Origin: Leptobrachium leishanense | Taxonomy: Eukaryota > Chordata > Amphibia > Anura > Megophryidae | DNA: 64,000 nucleotides | Assembly (NCBI GenBank): GCA_009667805.1 | Contig: CM019069.1 | Span: 95,329,204-95,393,203, forward strand | Reading direction: 5' to 3' | The notes under the pieces: generated by a model | Databases searched by the model: none | What the model saw: only the letters and a program-made list of their open reading frames with translations | Told to the model about the DNA's origin: nothing | Shown: positions 22,170 through 34,378 of the stretch, in pieces | Layout: the number at the start of each line of letters is the position of its first letter | How positions within the stretch are numbered: position 1 is the first letter of the stretch | Position numbers and translations under genes: made by a program

Positions 22170-23756
22170 CCTAAACTCTCGAAATGAATCGGGTCTAAAT
22201 GATTGCAGGAAAGTTTTATTTGATAAAATTATCAGTTGCCTTTTATTTGATTTTATTGGGAATGTTTTGTTTCATAAACACCAAACAAGAATGGGTAGAT
22301 AACAATATATATTATATATATATATATATATTAAAATGGGTGAATTTATGCACTTCAGCCATTTCCCTTTTGAGCCAAAGCTGAGTATATATATAAATAA
22401 ATAAATACAAAATTCTATAATGAAATCCGTCAGACTTAGTAGGATTCTTTTTTTGCTGCGTGAGGCACATAGGCTTTGTGGGGAAATGTAAAAATGGATT
22501 ATCGGTGTTTCCTCGTGTGATATTAAAATGTTTTGTTTGTTTTAGTGCAGCTGTAATGGATGTATGAAAGTGAATGAATTTGTATAAGAGCTTGGACAGG
22601 TTTAGAGAAACAACATATTTTCTTTTTTCTTTTATTTTTGCTAAGCCATGTCACTATCATCTTCATCATCACAAGAGAACCTGACAGTCACGAAGTTCAC
22701 AGTGACTGTGTCTGGAATGAATCATGGATATTTTGTGTCAAGGTCAAAGGTCACAGGTAATATGCAACCAGCACATAGCTACAGCTTGTTCAGAAGGAGT
22801 CCCTATTATATTTGAGGAACTAAAGAATTTTGTGTCAAAGCCTGGATGTTGCCAAAGTCTGAATGTTGACCTCTCACTCTGGATAAAGACCACGGTCTTA
22901 GACTAGGAAACTTTTGTTTTTCTTCAATCCCCTAGATAAATGTGAGAAAGGGTTGGATTTGGGAAAATGATAATGTATTTCTTGAGAGTGTGTGTGAATG
23001 CAGGTGTGCAAGCGTTTTGTGGAGTGAAGCTGAACATAAGAAAACACACAGATATAGATCTGACTCATTCTGATTGATAGATTAACTTTTAAATTCAAGT
23101 TATTATATTTTTCTTGTTCAGTGAAGTTCATTTGGGAAATGGGAGTTAATAGTTATTTAATGTCTAGATTAGGCATTTGGACCAGGTTCCTAGTGTGGTT
23201 CACTGGAAGAGTGAATCTAGATTTTATTATAGATAAGTGTATTTTATGCTCATAAAGGGCCTCCTTGGTGAATCCCTTTAGTACACCATAAAGGTATTGA
23301 GGTATTTCATGAGTATCATTCCTACCCCGCAATTCCACCCCACCTTCCTTGATTCCTTTCCTCCGTTACCCTCCTATGAGTAGTTACTAAACTCTCCATC
23401 TCCCCCTTTCAGCATCTAGAATGACATATGGGTACAACACGATGACACTGTGGCCCTAGATGTAATGGTTTCAATCGCCTAGTTTTGTTTTATCCTTTAA
23501 GGAGTGATCACAGGGGATAAGTGATCAAAGGATGGATTGTTAGATAATTTTTAATTTCCTGTATGAATATAAATATAGACTGTGATTCAAATACATATCT
23601 TAGTCATTATGCCCCCTCAGCTTAGTGCTTAGTTTAAAATCCTTCGTAGCCACATATCCTGTTGAAACTTAATTAGAACCAGCTACATCCTGTACCAAGA
23701 GTCCCCCTTGCTTTCTCCACTTGTTGCGGGGCACAGAAAGTAAAAGAAAAACCTAA
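22170..23756. other. No recognisable gene
   Basis: About 1.6 kb of AT-rich sequence with a TA microsatellite at 22303-22331. No supported ORF, RNA or element end. It could be old decayed repeats or unique intergenic DNA. Confidence 0.55.
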
Positions 23757-24622
23757 CAGGGTTATCCAAAGAGATTCGAAAAGTCACCGCACGTTCGGTG
23801 ACTTTTCGTTCTCTTCAATTCGGTTCCTTTTGCCGATTGCATTTCGGTGACCCTGCGGTGTATTCAGCAAACACCACAGGGTCCCCGAATTGCAGGGAAA
23901 AGCTGCCGCAAACCTGACGAAAACTAACCGAATGCACGCTGAAAACAAGCAAAAACATCTGGATTAACCTTCGAAAAAGCCGAACAGGAGCTGAAAAGGA
24001 GCCGAATCACACAGAGCCGAAGCAGCTGTGACGTAGAGGAGGCAGTGAATAAATTAGAAAAACCATTTGTATGAATCTGGAAAATGAAACGCTGTTTGCA
24101 AAGAAACTACTGAGCGAAAATGTCTGAAATTTTCACAGGAGGTCCAGGGAATGATAATAAAAAGGGCTGTTACAAAAAAATAAGTAAACTGAAAAAAAAT
24201 AAAAAAAAAAATCAGAAAAATGCTTAAAGTATCCTAAAAAATCTATAAATAAAGAGACTTTTTGCTGCAGAATTTTATAATGAACGGTTTATTAGATATT
24301 GAATTAAAACGGGAATATTTTTAACATTGAAGCCTATGGGATTCTCCTGAATAAATTTGCCGAATGAAACCACCGAATGGCAGGGCATTAGGGGAACCTT
24401 TCACTGCTGGTTTGTGTTCTCTGAATAGACGAAGCAGTGCATTTTCATGGGGATTTCACTGCCCTCGAACAGGAACCGAACAGGCACCGTATGTTCAGGC
24501 AATTCGCCAGGATTTGGCGAATTGCCTGCTCTCTGGATAGCCGAATGGCCAGGAAAGGTAACCGAACGCTGATTTTGTCGGTTACCTTTCTCAAGCAATT
24601 CGGATCTCTTTGGATAACCCTG
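23757..24622. mobile_element. PIF/Harbinger-like MITE (copy B, 866 bp)
   Basis: Ends are identical in design to the copy at 6671-7582 (CAGGGTTATCCAAAGAGATT). The two copies are co-linear and closely similar, with differences such as a shorter A-rich stretch near 24190. The flanks are TAA on the left and TTA on the right, so the 3-bp duplication is imperfect or the site has mutated. No coding capacity. Confidence 0.8.
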
Positions 24623-24625
24623 TTA

Positions 24626-25138
24626 GTGTTATCTATGTAAACCATATGTGGGTAAATGTAATTATCTCTGACTTGGCAAATGTATCCGTGCCATTTTAAC
24701 TCTGACGTGATCTGTTTCATGATTTGCTGTTGTACCACACCCTTGTTCTATATTAGAGCCTGATAAACATAAATATTGTGAGAACAATTCTACTTTACAT
24801 CCTGTGTGGTTGTCCTTTTTTTCTCTCCCATTGGCCAAAGTAAGCGCTACAATGGCTAAGTCTTTATATATGAAACGGACCGACAGCAGCAAAAGAGCTT
24901 TAACTTGCTTGCTTGTTTGATAAATATGAATAGGAATATTGATTTGATTTAATTATATATTTTTAATACTGGCCGCAGGTAGGCCCGCTGCAACAGCCAT
25001 CTAGCAGGTGTATTAGTACACCCTGGCCGGCGTTTAAGCCCCCCCACTGGGCACCACCTGCCCAACGTGAAAGGGTTAAAGCTATACATAAGTTAATGCA
25101 AATGGCAAATAAAATATGGCTCACAGAGCTAAGTCCCG
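24626..25138. other. No gene; possible TTAA element end near 25076
   Basis: AT-rich sequence. The text aacgtgaaagggttaaag at about 25065-25081 looks like a right end of the TTAA family (compare gtgaaagggttaag at 2994-3007), but its left partner is not identified. Confidence 0.4.
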
Positions 25139-25146
25139 CAGCACAC

Positions 25147-25154
25147 TATATAAG
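25147..25154 (+). promoter_or_regulatory. TATA-box-like site upstream of hAT transposase remnant
   Basis: The text actatataaggc lies about 590 bp before the transposase ATG and just before the tandem 5' repeats. It is a plausible old promoter of the hAT element, inferred from position only. Confidence 0.3.
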
Positions 25155-25204
25155 GCTTCACACAGCCCCCAGCACATGTTTTTTGAGAGGAGATTGTTCT
25201 GTTA

Positions 25205-25575
25205 GTGTGTCTTCTCAGTGCCAGCAGCTATTGGGGGTCTCGTTTCTACAAAATATCTGGGAATTGTTCTAATCTTTGTGTTCTCATTGCCAGCAGCAAT
25301 TTTGGGGGGTCAGTCATTTCTACAAAATATCTGGGAATTGTGGTAATCTGTGTGTTCTCACTGCCACCAACTATTTTGGGGGTCAGTCATTTATACAAAA
25401 TATCTGGGAATTGTTGTAATCTTTGTGTTCTCACTGCCACCAACTATTTTGGGGGTCAGTCATTTATACAAAATATCTGGGAATTGTTCTAATCTGTGTG
25501 TTCTCACTGCCACCCATCAGGGGGTCTCACTGATTTATAGGAGGTTTCTGGGAATTGTAATCTGCATCTTGTCAC
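25205..25575 (+). repeat. 73-74-bp tandem repeats in hAT 5' region
   Basis: The text atctgggaattg recurs at 25255, 25329, 25402 and 25475, giving a period of 73-74 bp; a degenerate fifth copy follows at about 25545. Each unit carries gtgttctcactgccac and gggggtcagtcattt. The array ends 160 bp before the transposase start. Confidence 0.9.
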
Positions 25576-25734
25576 TGTTGCCAGCTATCAGGGGCTCTCA
25601 CTGAGTTATATCAGAGTTCCGGAAATCTTTAATCTTTATACCAGAGTTGAATCAGAGTTCTGCAGCATATCTCCAATTTATATAACAGAGTTGAATCAGA
25701 GTTCTGTATATCTTTAATCTATATATCACTCACC

Positions 25735-28700
25735 ATGTCAGAAAGACCAAAAAGGACAGGCAGACGCTCCCAGACACAGATAAAAGGGCAAGCAGCCTCT
25801 GTGTCAGGAGGCTGTGCCTCTGGTCGTCGTGGACGTGGTGCATCCTCTGCAGGGGCACGCTTGTCCTTTCTAACTGGTGCTGGCCGTCTTAAGCAGCAGC
25901 AACATACAGAGGATTTGGTGGATTGGCGAACCAGGCCATCCTCATCCTCCGAGTCCTCTGCCAGCCAGGCTTGTAGTAGTTTACAGTCCACCTCAGCTGC
26001 CAAAGCATCTAATGCAGCCTCCATGTCAACAGCTACTCCTGCCGTAGCCTCACTATCACACACGGAGGAGTCAACTGAATTGTTTGACTACAATGACAGT
26101 GACATGCTGGTTGAGGATGCGTAGCAACTACAGTGCTCTAATTCAATCTCTGAGGTTGAGGAAGGGAGTATAATCAACATAGAGGAAGGGGGTGCCAGTG
26201 ACACACAAATAACTGGCACTCATGTTGCCCCAGCAGCTGCAGCATACTGCCAAGTTGGCTCCAGTGACGAGGGGATAGGGGGTGATGACAATGATGATGA
26301 GGTCACTGACTCCACCTGGGTGCCTGATCGAACAGAGGAGTCAAGGGAGGAGAAGGCACAACAAACACGAGGCACAACGTCCTCTATGACCAACCGTAGC
26401 ACTAGCCAGTCCAAGGCATCAGATGTCAGAGCTGCTCAGGTGCAGAGCGCTGTTGTCTCAAAGCACACATCCAGGAACTCTGCAGTCTGGGAGTTCTTTA
26501 AGAAATGTGTAGCAGACCGCACCATTGCTATTTGTAATATGTTTTAGATGAGGCTCAAGCATGGGAAAGACACCGGACGCTTGGGTACCACATGCTTGAG
26601 GTGACATATGACCACCTGCCATGCATCCCGTTGGCGCAAAACTTTGCATAGGTCCTCCTCACCTGTCTCTAACCCCACTATATGTCCTGCAATGTCATTG
26701 ACTCCAACCTCCACTGACAGGGATGATGCTACAGTAATGGATGTACCAGGTCCTTCCTCACAATGTGACAGCATCCCATCAGCTGAAGATTTACGCAGTC
26801 AGATTACTTTGCCCCAGCTGCTGCAGCGTAAGAAAAAATATAGTCCCAACCATGACCAAGCACAGCGTCTAAATGCCAGCTTAGCAAAATTACTCGCATT
26901 ACAGCTGCTGCCTTTCCAGCTGGTGGACTCTGCTTCCTTCCGTGAATTTGCTTAATGTGCTGTACCACAGTGGCAGGTTCCAAAACGCCATTACTTTTCA
27001 CAGAAGGCCATTCCAGCACTATACCAGCAAGTGCAAGACAATGTTATGGAGTTATTGGGAAAGGCAGTCAGCAGCAAGGTGCATGTGACTTTAGACACGT
27101 GGTCCAGCAAGTATGGACAGGGCCGTTACATTTCCTTCACGGCACACTGGGTAACTCTGATTGCAGCTGGGAGCGATCCAAGATGGGGCTCTGTGCTGGA
27201 GCTTGTTCATCCACCACGCCTCCAGAAAGCTGCTTGTATGAGGTCTGTCTGCTCCACCACCACCTCTCCCTCTTCCTCCTCCTCCTCTGTCTCTGGCGAA
27301 GTGGCAGTTAAACTGACGCGTGACAGGGGCTACGCAATGGCTCAAGCAAAAAGATGCCATACTGTGCTTGAGCTGCTTTGTTTAGGAGACAGGAGCCACA
27401 CCGGGCCAGAAATTCTGTCAGCTCTGCAGGGGCAGGTGCAGAGATGGTTAACACCACGCCAGCTTCAGCTGGGAATGGTCGCCTGTGATAATGGCAGCAA
27501 CCTTCTCTCCGCCCTACACCTGGGTAAGTTGACGTATGTACCATGCCTAGCACACTTCCTAAATCTGGTGGTACAGCGTTTCCTAACCAGGTACCCAGGG
27601 CTGGCAGAGCTTCTCAGCCAGGCCAGAAAAGTCTGCAGCCACTTCAGACGGTCATTCCCAGCAAGTGTTCGCATGGCAGAAATTCAAAGAGAATTCCACC
27701 TTCCCACAAACAGTCTGATCTGTGACATGCCCACCAGGTGGAGCTCGACATTAGCAATGCTGCAGTGTCTGCACAAGCAGCAGAGGGCCATCAACAAGTA
27801 CCTGTGTGAGTATGGCACAAGGACAGGTTCAGGTCAACTTGCTTTTTTCCCCCCTGTAGTGTCTGATGATCAAGGATGCATGCACTGTACTGTCACCATT
27901 TGAGGAGGCAACGGAGATGGTGAGCAGGGACAGTGCATGCATCAGTGACACAATTCCTTTAGTGTTCCTGCTGGAGCACACTCTGCAGGGAATTATAGAT
28001 GTGGCTCTAGAGGAAGAGCAGCGGGAGGAAGAGGAGGCCTTCCCTAGCTCTCAAGGCCCCAGTCTTTCCACAGACAGCATTCCAGCAGGTCCTCCTCAGA
28101 TCAGACAGGCGGAGGAGGAGGAGGAATATTTAAGTAGTGGGGGCACTGAAGGTGGGGATTCCTCAAGGGAGGGTTTTGTGTGCCCAGAAACACAAGGACT
28201 AGTACGTGGCTGGGAGGAGGAAGTGAACGATGGGGTCATCCTCATTGGCCAGGAAGACTCAGAAGCTAATGCCACCTCCAACCTACGCTGCATGGGCTCC
28301 CTCATCCTGCAAAGCCTGGTAAAGGACCCCAGGATTCGTGCTATCAAGGAGAGGGATCATTACTGGTTGGCAACCCTTCTTGATCCACGATACAAGGGTA
28401 AAGATGCAGAGCTCATCCTGCCCGCACAGAGGGAGCACAGGATGAAAAAACTTGAGGACGCTCTAAAGCGACACTTGTGTAACACCTTTCCTGGCACTGG
28501 TAGGTTACCAAGTGATGACACAGGTGCTTCTGAGGCTGCGGATGATCAGAGGAATAGTGGTAAAGGCCGGGGCCACTTGACTGATGCCTTTTTAAATTTT
28601 TATAGTCCATGACGCCCAGGGACGTCAAATGTAGGCACCCATTGCCAGCGTCTTCACCATATGGTGCAGGACTACCTAGGGGCAAGGGCAGACCTGGATA

Positions 28701-28960
28701 CCTTTCCAGCAGATGATCCACTGGCTTACTGGGTGTTGAGATTGGATCACTGGCCAGAACTTAGTCAACATGCTATGCAGCTACTAGGTTGCCCTTCATC
28801 TAGCGTGCTTTCTGAAAGGACGTTCAGTGCCGCTGGAGGTTTTGTCACAGGCAAAAGCGTGCGTCTGTCCATCGACTCTGTAGACCGGCCGACATTTATA
28901 AAAATGAATCAGTCCTGGATCAGCAGCTATCAATCCCCTGATGCTGATATAACGGAATAG
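25735..28960 (+). pseudogene. hAT transposase (BED finger, ZBED-like) pseudogene
   Basis: About 1,075 codons can be followed from ATG 25735. One frame runs to about 27860 with in-frame stops at 26122, 26545, about 26599 and 26953. A frameshift near 27860 leads into a second frame with a stop at 28610. Domains in order: Ser-rich and Arg-rich N-terminus; a damaged BED zinc finger (VWEFFKKC then LKHGKDTGRLGT, 26485-26625); RNase H-like core with LDTWSSKYGQGRYISF (about 27090) and VACDNGSNLL (about 27480), which hold two catalytic Asp; CLAHFLNLVVQ (27544); MPTRWSSTLAML (27727); ATLLDPRYKGK (28370); and the C-terminal hAT dimerisation motif LSERTFSAAGGFVTGK (28808-28855). The protein once catalysed cut-and-paste transposition with 8-bp duplications. 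It is dead now. The element's terminal repeats were not identified. Confidence 0.9.
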
Positions 28961-28984
28961 ATCGGGGATGTCTTCTGCATTCAC

Positions 28985-29335
28985 AAAACCTCCACCACTG
29001 AACTCTTCCACAATACCACAAAGGGGTTACGGTGTGAAGGCACTTGCTGCCACCAAAGGCATAATATTTGGCTGCACTGACGCCTGTACCAGATTTAGAT
29101 CATTTTAATTTTTTGAACCTCAGGGTCCAACCCTGCGCTCTTCCACAATACCACAGAGGGGTTACGGTGTGACAGCATTGCTGCCACCAAAGGCACAATA
29201 TTTGGGTGCACTGACGCCTGTACCAGATATCATTTTAATATTGGACCGCAGGGTCCAACCCTGCGCTCTTCTACAATACCACAGAGGGGTTACGGTGTGA
29301 TGGCACTGTTGCCGACACTAAAGGCCCAATTTTAA
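28985..29335 (+). repeat. ~130-bp tandem repeats in hAT 3' region
   Basis: The text ctcttccacaataccaca recurs at about 29003, 29138 and 29265 with ggggttacggtgtga and actgacgcctgtaccagat in each unit. Three copies directly follow the transposase stop, so this element has tandem repeats on both sides of its coding region. Confidence 0.85.
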
Positions 29336-29480
29336 AGCACCTATTGTTACTTTCATCCAAAGCCTGCATAAGTTTCACCATAATTTAGCCGAAAAAAAAA
29401 TCACTAAACTTGTTCTGTGTGTCCTAAAATGTCTTTTCATACAGGCTGCCGCCCCAAGCAGTTGTTTATGAATAAATTAA

Positions 29481-30700
29481 CCCTTTCGCTGCTGAGGCTT
29501 TTCCCGCCTCTGTGCGGAGGTCATTTTTACCGGTTTTGCTCATCATGTTTAAACGTGTTTTTAAGGCTTATTTTAGTATATGACCCAGACATATTATATA
29601 TCGTTCTTTCCGTCAGACTCGGCAGATTCAGTATATGTCATTATTATATGTATACGTCATGACCTGTCTGTATATTATAACAAAAAATGCAATAAAATAT
29701 GAATTTTCAACAATTTACAAAGTGTAAAGTGGTTTTTTTTCACATTTTAACATGCGAGCAATTGCGGTTATATTTTGTATGGGGTGTGCTTGTTAAAAAA
29801 ATTAGAGATGGGGTCTCGTTACATTTTTTTTTGGGGAAAATTACACTATTTTTAACAAACGCACCGCATACAAAAATCGTTAGTGCAGCATCATTGTTCA
29901 CATTATAATTGAAATGGGAACAATATTGCTGCATTAACAAACCAAAAAAAAGAAAAAAAACTTGTTTATTCTTTTTTAAATATTTTTTTATTTTTATTTT
30001 TAATTTTTATTTTTACAAACTTTTTCATACTCATGTTTGGTATTGTTGGAACGGCCATGCTCTGGCCGATCCAACAATACCAAACATTAACCCCTAACTC
30101 CCACGGATCGGGAGATAGGGGGTTCCAATGAACCCTCTATCTCCACCATTGGTGGCAGTTAGGGGTTAATTCCAGGACTGGCGTCATCGTGCTATGCACG
30201 ATGACGCCAGTCCTCAGGGGGCATTCCCGGAAGCTTGGCCGACATCCAAGAGATGTCGGCCAGCTCCGGGAAAGGATCACGAACCGGCGCTTTTCAGCGC
30301 CGATTCGTGATCCGGCCCCCATGGGGTTAATGCCAGGTACCATTTGGAAGGGCAGGCTGTGCTCTTCCAAACGGTGCCTGGGTTAACCCCTGCAACGCCG
30401 GTGATCGGGAGGGAGAGAGGTTTGAAGGACCTCCCCACCTCCCTTTCAGGCGCCTCCTCCGCACATGCGGGGGGCGCCTGAATTAGGTGTCATCGCGCCC
30501 CCGCGATGACACCTAATTACTCCGGCGGCGGTTCCGGATGCTGGGCTGACATCGAGGATGTCAGCCCGCCCCGGGGGGCCAGCGATCGGCCGGAACCCGG
30601 CCGAACGCTGACCCCAAAGAGAGGACGCGCTCAGCGCGTCCACCGCATGGAACGTGACATGCGGTTGGACGCACTGAGCGCGTCCTTAGCAGCGAAGGGG
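29481..30700. mobile_element. TTAA-flanked hairpin-rich nonautonomous DNA element (1.2 kb, copy 2)
   Basis: TTAA at 29477-29480 and 30701-30704; ends CCCTTTCGCTGCTGAGG and inverted CCCCTTCGCTGCTAAGG. Co-linear with 1794-3002, including the hairpins (30035-30085, 30107-30145, 30176-30213, 30225-30268, 30345-30382, 30410-30450, 30620-30690). It lies just downstream of the hAT remnant. Confidence 0.9.
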
Positions 30701-30704
30701 TTAA

Positions 30705-32168
30705 AGGAAAACCATCTACCGTCATTTGAAATGTCATTTTTTTGTTTTTAAATGTTTCTATACATCCTACAAATCCACCACTTCACGGGCAGGTTATGGG
30801 GACCTCCTAGGCACGATATTTGAAGGTAATTTTCTTTTTAACCCTTATTTCATGGAAAACTCACTGTCCCTTTAAAAACGTTTTTCTTTTTAACTTTTTG
30901 TCCTCGTTTCCTGTCCCCCAGGGCACTACCCGGACCCCCATACACCTTTTATGGCAAATATCTTGCATATATGCCCTCTTGCAGGGCACCCTAAAAACTG
31001 AACTTTTGAGTCCCATTGACTAGCTATGTCTGCTATTCAAATGTATCATCTCTGTGTTCACATGTCCTATACAATGTTGTGAGCACTGCATTCATGGGAA
31101 GCATAAAGTAGCTAATAGGTGAAAAAAGCATAATAATATAATAAAATGTCTGTAATTGAAGATTAGTTTAATTCGTATATGGTTGACGGACCTTGTGATG
31201 GCTGAAATATATATCCGATAAAACCCTGACAGGAGTCTAGGATACTGGCATCAATTGAAAATACAGCAATTTTCAGAAAAATATAGCAATTTCCTGTCCT
31301 CTGCATACCCTGGAGATTTCAAGCAAACAAAGATTCAGAAGTCTCAGTTTTTCTATAATATTCTACTTTGAATGTTTCCATTGCATGTTCAGAATTCTGA
31401 AATGGAAGAAGGTAACAACAGACTATAGGGTCCACTATATATTTACATTAGGAGAATTTCATTATAATTATTTTATTTTTAAGACGCTTCTCTTTCATCA
31501 TATCTTTTCAAGGTTATTGAAGATAGCCTCTACTATCTGGATGGAAAGTATACAGTAAAAAAAAGAGAGACTTTCCATTAAGAATGAGTGATGGCTTGAT
31601 TTTTATTGGGAAGAGCAAGAAGGGACATAAGGGTTATTTATTCATAAAACAGCAGTGCATCCATATGGCAGAGAAACTACATCACAATATATACAGTATT
31701 TTGCATCAGAACACTGGTTACAAGGTTTGCATTGTATTCCACAAGTAAAAAAATATGTTGGCATGTAGGAAAACAAATCTTATATCCAATTATATTCTCA
31801 AACAATAATGTTTCTTCAGTGCCAATATTATATTTTCCTGCATCCAACAAATATCTTACAGATTTTAATGAATTACACTTTCAGGATATCTTTTGTAAAA
31901 AAATTCTAGCCATGGAAATAAATTTCAATCACACATAAAACACCCTCTTATTGCATGTGGCTGTGAGGAGTATTTACACGGTGATTACCACCTTCCTAAA
32001 CTCTCTTCAGTGTGTCTTTCTGTAATATTTCATAGCTACTTGAGAGAACAAGGGCTGTTCTCATCCTATCTGACCATTTGTCTCTATTATCAGATATGGA
32101 GATTCTATGCATAGAACCTGACCTACTGTTAAATTGATATCACTGTATTATAGAGCAATAAGCATATA
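30705..32168. other. No recognisable gene
   Basis: About 1.5 kb of AT-rich sequence without a supported ORF, RNA gene or element end. Confidence 0.6.
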
Positions 32169-32831
32169 CAGTGGCGTCACTAGGGTTGGTGTCACCCGGT
32201 GCGGTAACTTATGGGCCCCCTCCCTGATTTTTACGGGGGTTTTTTCAAACTACCCTCACTCATAAATCAGCACTCCCATATAACACTGAATGCTCATAAT
32301 ACACGGCGCACATTACTGTGAGGTTTATTGCTGTGGAGCTCTCTCATATGCTCACACAAAAATTTTGGTGAACTGCCAGCAAGTACGGTGCCTGTTCAAA
32401 GCCAGTGAAATTCCCCATAGAGAAGTAATGGTTCATCTGCTCAGAGACACCAAACAGCAGAGAAATATCCTGATGTCCGGTGTTTTCATTCGGCTGGTTT
32501 ATTCAGGCGAACACCATAGGTTTCAATGTTAAAAATAGTCCAGTTTTTATCCAATATCTAATAAACCATTTATTCCTTTAATCTGTAGTAAAAAGTCTCT
32601 TTATTTATTGATATTTTAATTTGCATCTTTTAGGCATTTTTGAAAAAAAAATCCAATTTTTTTTCTTTCTAATAGCGTTTTTCTTTTTTCCATAACCAAC
32701 TTTTTTATTATCATTCATAGGACCTTATATGTTAATTTCAGACATTTTCGTTCAGTATTTTTTTTTTAAAAACAGCGGGCAACAGGTTTGCGGTGGCATT
32801 CGGTGGCTGATTCCCTGCACTTCAGGGACCC
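32169..32831 (+). mobile_element. hAT composite, left half
   Basis: Begins CAGTGGCGTCACTAGGG, like 13289. From about 32320 its interior (gtgcctgttcaaagccagtg, ttcaatgttaaaaatagtcc, taataaaccatttattcc, gacattttcgttcagta) is similar to the interior of the Harbinger-like MITEs. It reads without interruption and provides the empty TTAA site (32573-32581) for the MITE at 46523-47158. It ends at gaccctgcg, where an inverted copy of the right half begins. Confidence 0.75.
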
Positions 32832-33130
32832 TGCGCAGTGGCGTCACAAGGGGGGCGGGGGGTACGGCCCGCACCGGGTGACACAACCCCCTAGGGAGAC
32901 ACCCTAAAATAAATATAAAAAATTTTTTAACACAAAAATATTTAGATTTCTCTCATTTTCAAGTATGTCCTGGGTAGACAAGGCCTAGGCTGGCACTTTC
33001 CAGGGGGCGGCAAAAAAAACACCACTAAAGGGAATATTCATAAAGCACCAAAATGACGCTGATATTTTAGTGTTCTGATGTTCCCCGCACTTTGGGGAAT
33101 CAAATATCCCTGGTGAATTCACCGCAGGGT
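32832..33130 (-). mobile_element. hAT composite, right half, inverted
   Basis: Reads CAGTGGCGTCACAAGGG ... gtgacacaacccc ... ctctcattttcaagtatgtcc ... ggaatcaaat ... gaattcaccgcaggg. This is the reverse complement of the right half in the copy ending at 48577 (47400-47590 plus 48470-48577, without its nested hAT). The segment contains a SINE-tail sequence. Confidence 0.75.
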
Positions 33131-33202
33131 CAGTGGCGTCACTAGGGTTGGTGTCACTAAGGTGCGGTAACATATGGTGTCAACCCCCCGAGTTTTACAG
33201 CC
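33131..33202 (+). mobile_element. hAT composite, third left end, truncated
   Basis: CAGTGGCGTCACTAGGG starts a further copy in plus orientation. After about 70 bp it passes into Gypsy-type gag sequence. hAT sequence of the same family resumes at 43251, so this may be the start of the copy that ends at 48577. Confidence 0.55.
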
Positions 33203-33590
33203 TGCAGTAAACTTGCTGTGTTTGATTCTGTGCTCCATATAGTGCTTGACCTTTTTAATGAGCTTAAGAGGTTAATTGTATCCCTGAGTGTGGATAACTA
33301 TGCGGTTCCTCCCAGCAGAACCTCTGGGGGACCTCCCATGTTGGAGAAAGAAAGGCGCAGATTATATAACCTCTGCTATTACTGTGCTGCAGCAAACCAT
33401 AACATATTTTCATGTCCAGTAAAACCTAGACCCAGCATGTGCTGTCATCAAAAGGGTGAGACCCTGGTATCCACCTCTTGCAGCAAAAGCACTGACTCCA
33501 ACGCTCCCAAAGGAGCCATGATATTTAAGTCTTATACTGAGCTTCCTGTTTCTATGCTACACAGAGAGGTTGCTAGTTCCATGTCTGAGG
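33203..33590 (+). pseudogene. Gypsy-type gag zinc-knuckle fragment
   Basis: The frame encodes FDSVLHIVLDLFNELKRLI, then MLEKERRRLYNLCYYCAAANH with a CCHC knuckle in C-X2-C-X4-H-X4-C spacing (about 33370-33412). It is the same sequence as 52560-52925. In Ty3/Gypsy Gag this knuckle binds RNA. The fragment breaks off at 33590 where a hAT-like element begins. Confidence 0.7.
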
Positions 33591-33713
33591 GCGAATGCTA
33601 GGGTTGCCACCTTTTCTCGAAGCCAAACCCGAACACTCCGGGCACTGCGTGGCAAAATATTCACTCCCAGGTATACGCTCTGTCACACTGACATACACAG
33701 GCACTCACACACC

Positions 33714-34284
33714 TGTTATGGACAAGAATATGTATCTGCTTTAATAATAAAGGAAAGCTTAGAAAAATGCCCATTTCAAATATAACAGTACGGCTTTAAG
33801 AAAAGAACATTAATTAAACTGTTTTTAGAAGAATCAGATTTATATTATTGCTTAAAACACGCTATCTTAGCGGATTTCAGCACATGTAGTTCCTTTTTCT
33901 GTGTCTCAAGAACAGAATATTTTGGAACATCTTGGAAACGTCCTGAAAACGTCCTGCAACAACGCCCTTGGCGACTAAGGGGACAAAACGATAAGCTGAG
34001 GTTTACTTTTATTTATTTATCCGACATAAGTCTGCAATTTCACAATTTTACTGACGATTAAAATATTGGGCAACAGCCTGTTTTTGTTAGGCACGTAGTA
34101 GCATAAAGCTTGTATCTTTCAATAAAAAGCAGAGAAGTCACAGGGCTTTGGCCGAGGAAGACTAGACAACTATCCAGCGAGTCTGTGTCGTTTCTTTCAG
34201 TGCGCACTTGAATCAATTGGCTTCTCCACCATTTGGCAGCAGCAGGCATTCGAACAAGAGACTGTTTAAGTCTGATACATAACA
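33714..34284 (+). repeat. 5' LTR of the provirus (571 bp)
   Basis: Starts TGTTATGG and ends CATAACA, a perfect inverted pair with TG...CA. It contains a polyadenylation signal (caataaaaag, about 34119). It is co-linear with 40511-41069, with scattered substitutions and a 12-bp duplication (gaaacgtcctg repeated near 33930-33957) present here only. Confidence 0.9.
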
Positions 34285-34286
34285 AT

Positions 34287-34304
34287 TGGCACCGCAACGT
34301 GGGG
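34287..34304 (+). promoter_or_regulatory. Primer-binding-site-like sequence
   Basis: TGGCACCGCAACGTGGGG begins two bases after the LTR, the expected place. It resembles the lysine tRNA type (TGGCGCCCAACGTGGGG) with differences near the 5' side. The exact tRNA is uncertain. Confidence 0.55.
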
Positions 34305-34378
34305 TATCTGGGTTACGCCTCTGCCACAGTGCCAACACCAAGGATTTCCTGGCAGGACCACACCAGAACCGGAGCCTG

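Noticed and set aside
25735..26124. Separate small Ser-rich gene
   Set aside because: The same frame continues after one stop into the BED finger and transposase core, so it is the N-terminus of the hAT pseudogene.
27091..27553. Minus-strand frames over the hAT transposase
   Set aside because: Antisense shadows of the transposase; no independent motif.
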